A stretch of 6,975 nucleotides of DNA from Clostridia bacterium (GTDB lineage: Bacteria > Bacillota > Clostridia > Oscillospirales > CAG-272), in assembly GCA_017379815.1 (NCBI GenBank), contig JAFNVK010000085.1:1-6975 (forward strand). Direction: 5' to 3'. A program made the translations under genes and the position numbers. How positions within the stretch are numbered: the first letter of the stretch is position 1; the number at the start of each line of letters is the position of its first letter. Below, piece after piece: positions 1 to 5,688 of this stretch. The notes under the pieces are model-generated. The model did no database searches. It was not told the origin of the DNA and saw only the letters and a list, made by a program, of their open reading frames with translations.

Positions 1-833
1 CCCTTGATAGGTTTGCCAATCAAGGCCAAATCGCCAATGATGTCGAGCAGCTTGTGACGAGCCGGTTCATTGTCCCATACCAATGGAATATGATTGATGT
101 ATCCCAATTGGGTTGCATCCATGTGAGGAACTCCCATAATGTCGGCCAACTTGTCGTAGTTTTCTTGAGACATCTGACGTTCGTAAATAACGATGGCATT
201 GTCTAAGTCGCCACCCTTAATCAATCCATGTCCCAAAAGAGGTTCAATTTCGCGTACAAAAACAAAGGTACGTGCAGATGCAATTTCTTCCGGGAACTTG
301 TCCATGTCCTCCAATGTAGCAAACTGATTGAAAAGAATCTTCGAGTCGTAGGATATCAAAGCATTGACACTGAAACTTTCATCCGGCAATACGATGATGG
401 ATGAACCGGTTTCTTCGTCTCTAAATTCTATTTTGGACTTGATGATGTAATAATCCTTCACAGCGGTCTGTTCGGTAATTCCTACTCGTTTGATGGCTTC
501 CACATAATGTTTGGCGCTACCATCTAAGATTGGGAATTCAGGTCCGTTTACTTGAATCAAACAGTTGTCTATACCTGCTGCATAAAGTGCAGCCAAACCA
601 TGTTCAATGGTGCTTACTTTTATACCGTTCTTAACCAATACGGTGCCGCGGGTTGTCTCGCCTACATTTTCGGCTACTGCGTCAATAATTGGTTGTCCTT
701 CTAAATCGATTCGTTGAATCTTGTACCCGTGATTATCAGGTGCCGGATTAAAGGTCACCGTCAAGTTTACTCCGGTGTGAAGTCCTTTCCCGTTCAAGGA
801 AAAGCTGCCTCCTAAAGTCTTTTGTTTCAACAT
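1..833 (-). CDS. lpxC: LpxC (UDP-3-O-acyl-GlcNAc deacetylase), probably bifunctional LpxC/FabZ; 3' part missing
   Basis: Zinc-dependent deacetylase, the first committed step of lipid A synthesis in the cytoplasm. The frame is open from ATG at 831-833 to the left edge, giving 277 complete codons. Visible family motifs are the start MLKQKTL, GKGLHTG (residues 15-21), TIEHGLAAL with zinc ligand H78, LDGSA (103-107), the KGGDLDNAIV block (207-216), and RHKLLDIIGD with zinc ligands H260 and D264. These ligands correspond to E. coli H79, H238 and D242. In Bacteroidota this protein is normally fused to a C-terminal FabZ dehydratase domain; that part would lie beyond the left edge, so the fusion is inferred. 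It starts 4 nt after the lpxD stop, so the two are almost certainly one operon. No Shine-Dalgarno sequence is evident. Sequence details are of Bacteroides/Prevotella type. Confidence 0.96.
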   Translation of the reverse strand, partial: MLKQKTLGGSFSLNGKGLHTGVNLTVTFNPAPDNHGYKIQRIDLEGQPIIDAVAENVGETTRGTVLVKNGIKVSTIEHGLAALYAAGIDNCLIQVNGPEFPILDGSAKHYVEAIKRVGITEQTAVKDYYIIKSKIEFRDEETGSSIIVLPDESFSVNALISYDSKILFNQFATLEDMDKFPEEIASARTFVFVREIEPLLGHGLIKGGDLDNAIVIYERQMSQENYDKLADIMGVPHMDATQLGYINHIPLVWDNEPARHKLLDIIGDLALIGKPIK

Positions 834-837
834 GGGC

Positions 838-1878
838 TTATTTATTTAATTGTTTTTTTAATTCTTCGATTTCTTTCTTCAAACTATTCAGTTCAGCTGC
901 CATATCAGGGAGTTTCTTGAATAGAACAGATGACTTGAAATAATTTTTCATTTCAATGGGTGGAGTACCAATCAAGGCTTGACCATCCTTAAGGCTTCCA
1001 GGAACGCCAGATTGAGCACCTAAATTCACTTTATTGCCAATCTTGATATGACCAGCTAATCCAACTTGTCCACCAAACATACACCATTCACCTACTTTGG
1101 TAGAACCGGCGATGCCTACTTGTGATGCCATAACCGTATTGCTTCCAACTTCCACGTTGTGTGCTATTTGAATCAAGTTATCTAACTTAACACCCTTACG
1201 GATGATGGTTGCACCCATTGTAGCACGGTCAATACAAGTATTGGCACCCACTTCTACATTGTCTTCCAAAATGGTGATACCTATTTGAGGTATCTTTTCA
1301 TAACCTTCAGGTGATGGAGCGAATCCGAATCCATCAGCACCAATCACACATCCGGAGTGAAGAATACAATTGTTTCCGACTCGGCAATCGTGATATACAT
1401 TACAATTGGTATACAAAATACAGTTCTTGCCCACTTTTGCACCTCTTCCAACGGTAGCATGAGGATGAAGTTCTGTTCCGTCGCCAATTTCAGCATTGTC
1501 TCCTACACAAGCGAACGGAGCCAAATATACGTCCTTGCCGATTTTGGCGGTAGGAGCAACATATGCTAACGGATCTATACCAGTACGTTTAGGTTGGCTT
1601 TGTTCGTATAAAGTCATTAGCTTAGCTAAACTTTCGTATGCATTGTTCACTTTGATGAGGGTAGCTTTCACTTCCTTTTCAGGTACAAAATCTTTATTTA
1701 CCAGAACAATGCTTGATTCTGTGTCGTAGATATAATGAGTGTATTTCGGATTCGAGAGAAACGAAATTGCACCAGGAATACCTTCCTCAATTTTGGCGAA
1801 AGTATGTACGGTTGCATTTTCGTCACCTTCAATAACGCCTTGAATGTATTCCGCAATTTGTTTAGCTGAGAATTCCAT
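838..1878 (-). CDS. lpxD: LpxD, UDP-3-O-(3-hydroxyacyl)glucosamine N-acyltransferase
   Basis: Transfers a 3-hydroxyacyl chain from acyl carrier protein to the amino group freed by LpxC, the third step of lipid A synthesis, in the cytoplasm. The protein has 346 residues, normal for the family. Residues 1-100 form the uridine-binding N-terminal domain. Residues about 105-300 are left-handed beta-helix hexapeptide repeats (for example AKIGKDVYLAPFACVGDNAEIG). The signature ADGFGFAP is at 181-188, and the catalytic histidine is H240 in IAHNVEVG (E. coli H239). Residues 326-345 (ELNSLKKEIEELKKQL) form a helical, coiled-coil-like tail typical of LpxD trimers. The ATG at 1876-1878 gives a full-length N-terminus and is preceded by an A-rich leader without a Shine-Dalgarno site, usual in Bacteroidota. 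It lies directly upstream of lpxC in the conserved order lpxD-lpxC/fabZ. Confidence 0.97.
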   Translation of the reverse strand: MEFSAKQIAEYIQGVIEGDENATVHTFAKIEEGIPGAISFLSNPKYTHYIYDTESSIVLVNKDFVPEKEVKATLIKVNNAYESLAKLMTLYEQSQPKRTGIDPLAYVAPTAKIGKDVYLAPFACVGDNAEIGDGTELHPHATVGRGAKVGKNCILYTNCNVYHDCRVGNNCILHSGCVIGADGFGFAPSPEGYEKIPQIGITILEDNVEVGANTCIDRATMGATIIRKGVKLDNLIQIAHNVEVGSNTVMASQVGIAGSTKVGEWCMFGGQVGLAGHIKIGNKVNLGAQSGVPGSLKDGQALIGTPPIEMKNYFKSSVLFKKLPDMAAELNSLKKEIEELKKQLNK

Positions 1879-2010
1879 AATCTGTCTTTTCTATTGGTTA
1901 ATAATAACTCTATTTTATATTGCTTTATTACACTTGGTGTAATTCCACATTAATTATGCAAATTACGGATTTTTTTTTATATTTCCGCGTTTTTTGAGGA
2001 ATATTTATAA
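1879..2010 (-). promoter_or_regulatory. AT-rich upstream region of lpxD, probable promoter
   Basis: This stretch precedes the first visible gene of the lpx operon and holds no credible gene. It is very AT-rich, with A-tracts on the minus strand (T9 at 1970-1978 and T6 at 1990-1995 on the plus strand) that could act as bent or UP-like DNA. A TTTG on the minus strand at 1959-1962 could be a Bacteroides -33 element. However, I found no good TAnnTTTG match about 20 nt downstream, so the exact promoter is not assigned. Confidence 0.4.
1927..1943. repeat. Perfect 7-bp inverted repeat in the lpxD leader (operator candidate)
   Basis: The sequence ATTACACTTGGTGTAAT is a perfect inverted repeat: arms ATTACAC and GTGTAAT around a 3-nt centre. 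It lies about 50 nt upstream of the lpxD ATG. The size and symmetry suit a dimeric repressor or activator site. As an RNA hairpin the 3-nt loop is tight and no T-run follows, so a terminator is unlikely. No regulator is recognised; the role is inference. Confidence 0.4.
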
Positions 2011-2140
2011 TCATAGACCATTAAAAAGGAGAAAAAAGATAGAAAAACAGAGTGGAAGGAGACGGGAATGTGTAAAAATAATATTCAGGATGATGTAAAG
2101 ACATATGATTGCTGAATAACTCAACAACCCAGTCATCACT
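2011..2140. other. Gene-poor spacer holding the probable Bacteroidota/Clostridia sequence junction
   Basis: To the left lie AT-rich Bacteroidota lipid A genes without Shine-Dalgarno sites; to the right lie GC-richer Clostridia-type genes with strong ones. No complete gene is convincing here. The stretch is purine-rich on the plus strand at 2021-2065 and then enters a long imperfect inverted repeat. I cannot place the join to the base. It could fall anywhere from about 2000 to the lipoprotein stop at 2141, or slightly inside that gene. No insertion sequence, integrase or target duplication is visible. Confidence 0.55.
2068..2115 (+). CDS. Doubtful 15-codon ORF with a good Shine-Dalgarno site
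   Basis: ATG at 2068-2070 opens MCKNNIQDDVKTYDC and stops at TGA 2113-2115. AAGGAG at 2056-2061 sits 6 nt before it, a textbook ribosome binding site. It is the only plus-strand start in the window that looks translated. It could be a leader peptide, the severed beginning of a plus-strand gene cut at the contig join, or chance in a purine-rich stretch. No plus-strand gene follows it, so a leader role has no target here. Confidence 0.15.
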   Translation: MCKNNIQDDVKTYDC

Positions 2141-2152
2141 TCATCCTGAATA
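2074..2152 (-). terminator. Long imperfect hairpin plus T-rich tract after the lipoprotein gene
   Basis: Arms 2082-2096 and 2138-2152 pair at 14 of 15 positions (core TATTCAGGATGA against TCATCCTGAATA), with a 41-nt loop. Read on the minus strand, the stem is followed at once by TTATTTTT (2081-2074), so it could terminate transcription of the lipoprotein gene. Its stop codon (2141-2143) lies inside the first arm. The loop is large for a classical intrinsic terminator. A third partial copy of the arm, CTGAATAA at 2112-2119, allows an alternative shorter hairpin. Confidence 0.4.
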
Positions 2153-2836
2153 ATTCGTGTTGGAATAATACCGGGTACTTGTGCTTTTGCAGCAACGGTT
2201 CAAGGTGCAATCCGGATCGTTCAAATAGATATAGGTGTCGTCATAGACCTCGGGAGTGCCGGTATAGACTCCGTTTTCGAACGTGGGACGCAAAATAATA
2301 TTGAAATGCTCCACATTCGGCACCTCTCGCTCTCCGGGGAGGAGGTCAGTGACCGTTAAGGCGCGGTTGAACTGGAACAAGGCAATCCATTTCGTGTCAT
2401 TATAATATTCCTTGACGTCCTCTGCGTTCTTATATAAAACCCAAGTAAACTCTTTGCCATGATTCTCATAGCTATATCCGGGGCTCGGAAGGTTATAATA
2501 GCCACAAACAAAATACGTGTTATCGGGATCAAAGGCGACGTGCAGGGGCTGGACTCCTTTTTTTATGTCACCAATTTTTCTTGGTAAGGAAGAATCCCCT
2601 AAGTCATGGAAAGTGTGAATCTCTTTCAAATAGACCGACAAGTTCGATACGAGATCACTTTCGTTATCCAATTCTCCCTCCACAATGGGCTCGGGCGGAT
2701 TGGGCTTGCCGGAGGGTGCAGGATCGGTGGCAGGGTCGGTCTCCGTCCCTCCTTGGGGATCGGTCGGCGTTGTGCACCCGGCAAAGCAGACGAGCAAAAG
2801 GGCAGCGAGTAAGAGGATCGACAGGATTTTTTTCAT
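2141..2836 (-). CDS. Small secreted lipoprotein of unknown function
   Basis: 231 residues. Residues 1-20 are a lipoprotein signal peptide: two lysines after Met, a hydrophobic core (ILSILLLAALLLVCF), then a lipobox ending FAGC with C21 as the lipidated residue. Residues 22-55 are a low-complexity linker rich in Pro, Thr, Asp and Gly, typical of Gram-positive surface lipoproteins. The folded part (about 56-231) is rich in Tyr, Asn and Asp, with blocks such as AFDPDNTYFVCGYYN and EFTWVLYKNAEDVKEYY; I recognise no family. The tail has three close cysteines (DCTLNRCC). I chose ATG 2834-2836 over upstream in-frame ATGs (2866-2868 and 2900-2902) because AAGGAG lies 9 nt before it and the signal peptide starts there; the farthest ATG also lies upstream of the expected transcription start. 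Its stop is within the 2082-2152 inverted repeat, so the C-terminus could have been altered by the join. Confidence 0.8.
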   Translation of the reverse strand: MKKILSILLLAALLLVCFAGCTTPTDPQGGTETDPATDPAPSGKPNPPEPIVEGELDNESDLVSNLSVYLKEIHTFHDLGDSSLPRKIGDIKKGVQPLHVAFDPDNTYFVCGYYNLPSPGYSYENHGKEFTWVLYKNAEDVKEYYNDTKWIALFQFNRALTVTDLLPGEREVPNVEHFNIILRPTFENGVYTGTPEVYDDTYIYLNDPDCTLNRCCKSTSTRYYSNTNYSG

Positions 2837-2845
2837 CTTCGTAAG

Positions 2846-2851
2846 CTCCTT
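2846..2851 (-). promoter_or_regulatory. Ribosome binding site of the lipoprotein gene
   Basis: AAGGAG on the minus strand, 9 nt before ATG 2834-2836. It decides the start: the longer in-frame reading adds 22 residues that lack a signal peptide character and would place the hydrophobic segment internally. Confidence 0.75.
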
Positions 2852-2892
2852 TCGTAAGGTCTTCATTTTCCGATCGGCGTTCCGCCAAGACC

Positions 2893-2922
2893 AGTATACC
2901 ATATTTTTCCCTGAAAAGTCAA
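2893..2922 (-). promoter_or_regulatory. Near-consensus sigma-A promoter for the lipoprotein gene
   Basis: On the minus strand, -35 TTGACT (2922-2917) and -10 TATACT (2898-2893) are separated by 18 nt (consensus TTGACA, TATAAT, 17). Transcription should start near 2886, giving a leader of about 50 nt with the ribosome binding site at 2846-2851. The lipoprotein gene is therefore probably transcribed on its own rather than from the operon upstream. A run of seven C on the minus strand (2929-2923) abuts the -35 box. Confidence 0.75.
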
Positions 2923-2927
2923 GGGGG

Positions 2928-2940
2928 GGTAAAATTTACC
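2928..2940. repeat. Palindrome next to the lipoprotein promoter (operator candidate)
   Basis: GGTAAA-A-TTTACC is a 6-bp inverted repeat with a 1-nt centre, ending 6 nt upstream of the -35 box. A related sequence, GGTTTTACC at 2955-2963, lies about 20 nt further upstream, itself a near palindrome with the same GGT...ACC ends. Two similar sites spaced about two helical turns apart suggest cooperative binding of an activator or repressor. This is inference; no regulator gene is in the window. Confidence 0.4.
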
Positions 2941-3000
2941 ATCCCTTTGGGGTAGGTTTTACCGTTTGTTCCTATTTTTCGACCGAATGCAGAAAAAGGG

Positions 3001-3025
3001 ATCAGGCAGAGAGATTTGAACTCTC
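3001..3025 (-). other. tRNA 3'-end-like sequence (T-arm), possible tRNA remnant
   Basis: Read on the minus strand, 3025-3009 is GAGAG-TTCAAAT-CTCTC: a 5-bp stem closed by G-C around a 7-nt TTCAAAT loop, the exact geometry and consensus of a tRNA T-arm. The next 7 nt, TGCCTGA (3008-3002), could be an acceptor strand, but I find no matching TCAGGCA within the distance a tRNA would span, and no D-arm or anticodon arm is clear. It is not a complete tRNA gene. It could be a leftover 3' tRNA fragment, or a plain hairpin in the 3' region of the M48 gene; five T follow at 2997-2993, but only after a gap, so a terminator is weakly supported. Confidence 0.3.
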
Positions 3026-3063
3026 CTTCTGGGATAACGAAGCTTCTCCCGCGGAGGGGCCGT

Positions 3064-4293
3064 TCAGCCCTTCTCCTGCAAGGCGCGCTCGATGGCCTCG
3101 ATGCGTGCGGCGAGCGGCGGATGGCTATATTCCAGAATCACCTGCAATCGGGAGGGCGAGAGATGCGAGAAATTGCCGCGGGCAAGCGTTTTGAGCGCCG
3201 TGATCAACGCCTCGCCGTAGCCCTCCTTGACCGCCTGGCGGTCGGCGCGGTATTCGGCTCGGCGGCTGTAGGCCGAGGTCACAAGGCCGATCAGGGGCTG
3301 AATCAGGCCAAGCGCGATTCCCACGAGGATAAAGGCAAAGCCATAGTTGACCGTGGAAAAGCCGAAGGCCAGATGCAGCTGCGGCAGCTTGACCGCGCCC
3401 CAGACCAGGCAAGCCATGGCCAGAAAATTGAGCACGTTGAGGATCTGCTGCTTGAGCACGTCACGGTGCAATCCGTGCCCCAGCTCGTGGGCAAACACGG
3501 CGCAGATCTCGTCTGGCGTCAGCGCGTTGACGAGATTATCGTAAAGCACGATGGTCTTCATTCGGCCAAAGCCCGTAAAATACGCGTTGAGCTTGGTGGT
3601 GCGCCTAGAGGCGTCCATGACCTCAATGGCCTTTACGCGGTAGCCGTGCTTGGTGAGCAGACCCATCAGTCTCTCCTTAAGCTCGCCCTCCTCCAAGGGA
3701 GTGAACTTGTTGCCCGCACGGCTGAACAAGGGATAGAGGAAGGAGCCGATCAGCGAAATGGCCAGGAGCGTTCCCGCAAAGAGGAGAATGAGCCAATCCC
3801 CGATGGCCATATGCAAAACGGCCAGCAGCATGGCGAGCAGCACCGAAAGCGCCGCGCTAAGCAGGAAGGAGCGGATGCGGTCAAGCACGAAGGTCTTGAC
3901 CGTGGTGCGGTTGAAGCCGTATTTTTCCTCAATGCGCAGGTTTTCCACGTAGGAGGAGACCACGTCGATCGGAAGTCCGACCAGAGCGTCAAGCAGGACC
4001 ACCGCCAAAAGCTGCATATACGGATGTGGCGAAAAGAGAGACGCCACCGCCGAATAGGCGTTGGTCAGGAGCAGGGTCAGCGTCAGGGCATAGGTCAGGA
4101 TCGACACGACGATCTGCAGGCGGCTCTTCTCCGCGCAGTAGCGTCTCCAGCGCTGATAGGTCTCGGCGTCGTAGACGTCGGCCACGCTCTCGGGCGTCGG
4201 GTTGCCTGCCGAGCGTGCCTGCAAAACGCGCAGGACCACGCGGTATACGGTCAGCAGGGTCAAGAGAAGCAGGATCGAAAGCTTCCATTCCAT
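3064..4293 (-). CDS. M48 family (Ste24/CAAX prenyl protease type) integral membrane zinc metalloprotease
   Basis: 409 residues, the normal size for Ste24-type proteases. It is a membrane-embedded zinc endopeptidase with hydrophobic segments at about 5-25, 60-80, 92-112, 142-164, 167-190, 284-304 and 318-340. Residues about 40-195 match the Ste24 N-terminal domain, including the characteristic VENLRIEEKYGFNRTT stretch (116-131). The active site is HELGH at 269-273 (zinc ligands H269 and H273, catalytic E270). The third ligand is E347 in SRRAEYRAD, and the family tail motif YSHPPLAARIEAI is at 389-401. NAYFTGFGRMKTIVLYD (236-252) is also typical. Bacteria lack prenylated CAAX proteins, so the substrate is unknown; membrane-protein quality control is a reasonable guess. 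GGAGGT at 4303-4308, 9 nt before ATG 4291-4293, fixes the start. The gene follows the MBL gene after a 76-nt gap. Confidence 0.93.
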   Translation of the reverse strand: MEWKLSILLLLTLLTVYRVVLRVLQARSAGNPTPESVADVYDAETYQRWRRYCAEKSRLQIVVSILTYALTLTLLLTNAYSAVASLFSPHPYMQLLAVVLLDALVGLPIDVVSSYVENLRIEEKYGFNRTTVKTFVLDRIRSFLLSAALSVLLAMLLAVLHMAIGDWLILLFAGTLLAISLIGSFLYPLFSRAGNKFTPLEEGELKERLMGLLTKHGYRVKAIEVMDASRRTTKLNAYFTGFGRMKTIVLYDNLVNALTPDEICAVFAHELGHGLHRDVLKQQILNVLNFLAMACLVWGAVKLPQLHLAFGFSTVNYGFAFILVGIALGLIQPLIGLVTSAYSRRAEYRADRQAVKEGYGEALITALKTLARGNFSHLSPSRLQVILEYSHPPLAARIEAIERALQEKG

Positions 4294-4369
4294 AAGAAAA
4301 TTACCTCCGTAGGTCTATGTTATTCGGTCATGCGGCCACGTCGGCCGCCTTGGTTTTGAGAGATCCACC
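4294..4369 (-). promoter_or_regulatory. Spacer between MBL and M48 genes with a GC-rich stem-loop
   Basis: This gap holds GCGGCC (4332-4337) and GGCCGC (4343-4348), a 6-bp all-GC hairpin with a 5-nt loop, about 40 nt before the M48 start. On the minus strand no T-run follows, so it is not an intrinsic terminator. It might protect the downstream transcript or act as a processing or pause point. The M48 ribosome binding site, GGAGGT, is at 4303-4308. I see no convincing promoter. Confidence 0.3.
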
Positions 4370-5161
4370 TCAAATGCGGAAGCGGTCCCCCGTAGAAAAG
4401 GCCTCGATGCGCTCGCCAAGCCTCTCCTTAAGATACGCATAGGCACGCTCGCCCGTGCAATGCCCGGTCAAAAAGCGTGTACCGCTCCTCTCCATCTCCT
4501 CGGCAACGGCGGCAAGCGTCTGCCTGTCGCCCTCGTCGCTCGGATCAAGCCCCGAGAGATGCAGGCCTCCCACCAGCACGTCGGGCGAGAACCACGCAAG
4601 CAGATTGCGGACGCCTCTGTGCGAGCAGCCGCTAAAGAGGATGCGTCTTCCCTCCTCCTCGACGAGCAGGTATTGCTCGTGCAGGAATGGCTCGGGATGA
4701 TGCACGCCCCCTTCCCTTACGGTCAGCCCCGACGCGTCGATCGGGTGCTTTAGGGCACGCACGGAGGAGGAAAGAATGGACACACCGGAAACAAGGCACG
4801 TATCCTCCTTGACCGGGCGCAGCCTCGGATGCTCCGCCAGCGTGCGGTCAAGGCCGATGTAGCGCTCCCCGTGGTAATGCGCCCCGAAGGCTCTGTCGGA
4901 CAGATAGAGCGGCGCGTGCGTATTCCGCGCAAAAAAAGCGCTGATCCCGCCGCCGTGATCGTAATGCCCGTGCGAGAGAACGGCAAGATCCACGTCGGCC
5001 AAGGAGAGCCCCATGCGCTCCGCATTCTTGGCAAAGGCGTCGCTCTGCCCCACGTCAAGCAGGATCACCCTGCCCGCCGTCTCCACAAGCAGGCTGAGCC
5101 CGTGCTCGGGAGTGAGCGCGGGATCGCGCGAGGTATTCTCGCAAAGCACCGCGACGTTCAT
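4370..5161 (-). CDS. Metallo-beta-lactamase-fold metal-dependent hydrolase (COG1237-like)
   Basis: 263 residues. The metal site motif is SHGHYDHGGG (63-72; H64, H66, D68, H69), with further ligand histidines in SGCSHRG (H181) and TGHCTGE (H234). The GCSH plus GHCTG pair and the early LLDVGQS match the group related to archaeal 7,8-dihydropterin-6-yl-methyl aminobenzene phosphate synthase. Clostridia have many such proteins but do not make methanopterin, so the archaeal reaction should not be assumed. The protein is soluble, without a signal peptide. Its ATG (5161-5159) overlaps the stop of the methionine sulfoxide reductase gene by 4 nt (ATGA), and AAGGAGGG at 5168-5175 lies 6 nt upstream, so translation is probably coupled. 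The substrate cannot be told from the sequence. Confidence 0.9.
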   Translation of the reverse strand: MNVAVLCENTSRDPALTPEHGLSLLVETAGRVILLDVGQSDAFAKNAERMGLSLADVDLAVLSHGHYDHGGGISAFFARNTHAPLYLSDRAFGAHYHGERYIGLDRTLAEHPRLRPVKEDTCLVSGVSILSSSVRALKHPIDASGLTVREGGVHHPEPFLHEQYLLVEEEGRRILFSGCSHRGVRNLLAWFSPDVLVGGLHLSGLDPSDEGDRQTLAAVAEEMERSGTRFLTGHCTGERAYAYLKERLGERIEAFSTGDRFRI

Positions 5162-5649
5162 AGCCTTCCCTCCTTGAGAAAATCGGGATCGCGGGAAAGA
5201 TCCTTCAGCAAAATGCGCACGAATGCTTCAAGCCCCTCGCGGTCCTCCTCCGAGAAGCGCGCAAGGAGTGGGCTGTCGATGTCCAAAACGCCAAGCAGAC
5301 GGTCGCCGCAGAGCAGCGGAACAACGATCTCGCTCCTGGACGCCGCATCGCAGGCGATGTGCCCCTCAAAGGCGTGCACGTCGGGCACGACGACCGTGCT
5401 TTTCGCGCGCACGGATGCGCCGCAAACGCCGCGCGATGGCAGGATCTCGGTGCAGGCGACCTTTCCCTGGAAGGGGCCAAGGATCAGTCTGTCCTCACGA
5501 AAGAGGTAAAAGCCCGCCCAGTTGATCCCGTCCATCGCCTCAAAAAGCAGAGCCGAGGCGTTGGCGAGACGGGAAAGGGTCGCGCATTCGCCCTCACCAA
5601 GTGCGGCAAGCGCCAGGTGCAGCGCAGGGTAATCGGTTGGCTTAATCAT
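5158..5649 (-). CDS. msrC: Free methionine-(R)-sulfoxide reductase (GAF-domain fRMsr)
   Basis: Reduces free L-methionine-(R)-sulfoxide to methionine in the cytoplasm, normally recycled by thioredoxin; part of oxidative damage repair. The 163 residues form one GAF domain, normal length. Diagnostic blocks in order are NWAGFYL (43-49), LGPFQGKVAC (57-66), GVCG (74-77), VPDVHAFEGHIACD (88-101), SRSEIVVPL (104-112) and GVLDIDSP (120-127). The three conserved cysteines are C66, C76 and C100; their spacing (10 and 24 residues) equals that of E. coli C84, C94 and C118, so catalytic competence is likely. GGAGGA at 5657-5662, 7 nt before ATG 5647-5649, supports the start. It lies 39 nt after the M28 peptidase gene and overlaps the MBL gene by ATGA. 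Confidence 0.96.
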   Translation of the reverse strand: MIKPTDYPALHLALAALGEGECATLSRLANASALLFEAMDGINWAGFYLFREDRLILGPFQGKVACTEILPSRGVCGASVRAKSTVVVPDVHAFEGHIACDAASRSEIVVPLLCGDRLLGVLDIDSPLLARFSEEDREGLEAFVRILLKDLSRDPDFLKEGRL

Positions 5650-5688
5650 ATTGCTTTCCTCCGCAAAAATCGGTTGTACGGCCGAGGA

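Noticed and set aside
2837..2902. Longer lipoprotein start (22 extra residues)
   Set aside because: It would bury the signal peptide, and part of it lies upstream of the predicted transcription start; ATG 2834-2836 has its own ribosome binding site.
4332..4348. Intrinsic terminator after the MBL gene
   Set aside because: The GC hairpin is real, but no T-run follows on the minus strand.
3016..4359. 447-codon plus-strand open frame opposite the M48 gene
   Set aside because: It lies entirely antisense to a gene with full catalytic motifs, its product is a low-complexity Arg/Gln/His/Glu-rich chain, and it has no clear ribosome binding site. Long antisense frames are common in GC-rich coding DNA.
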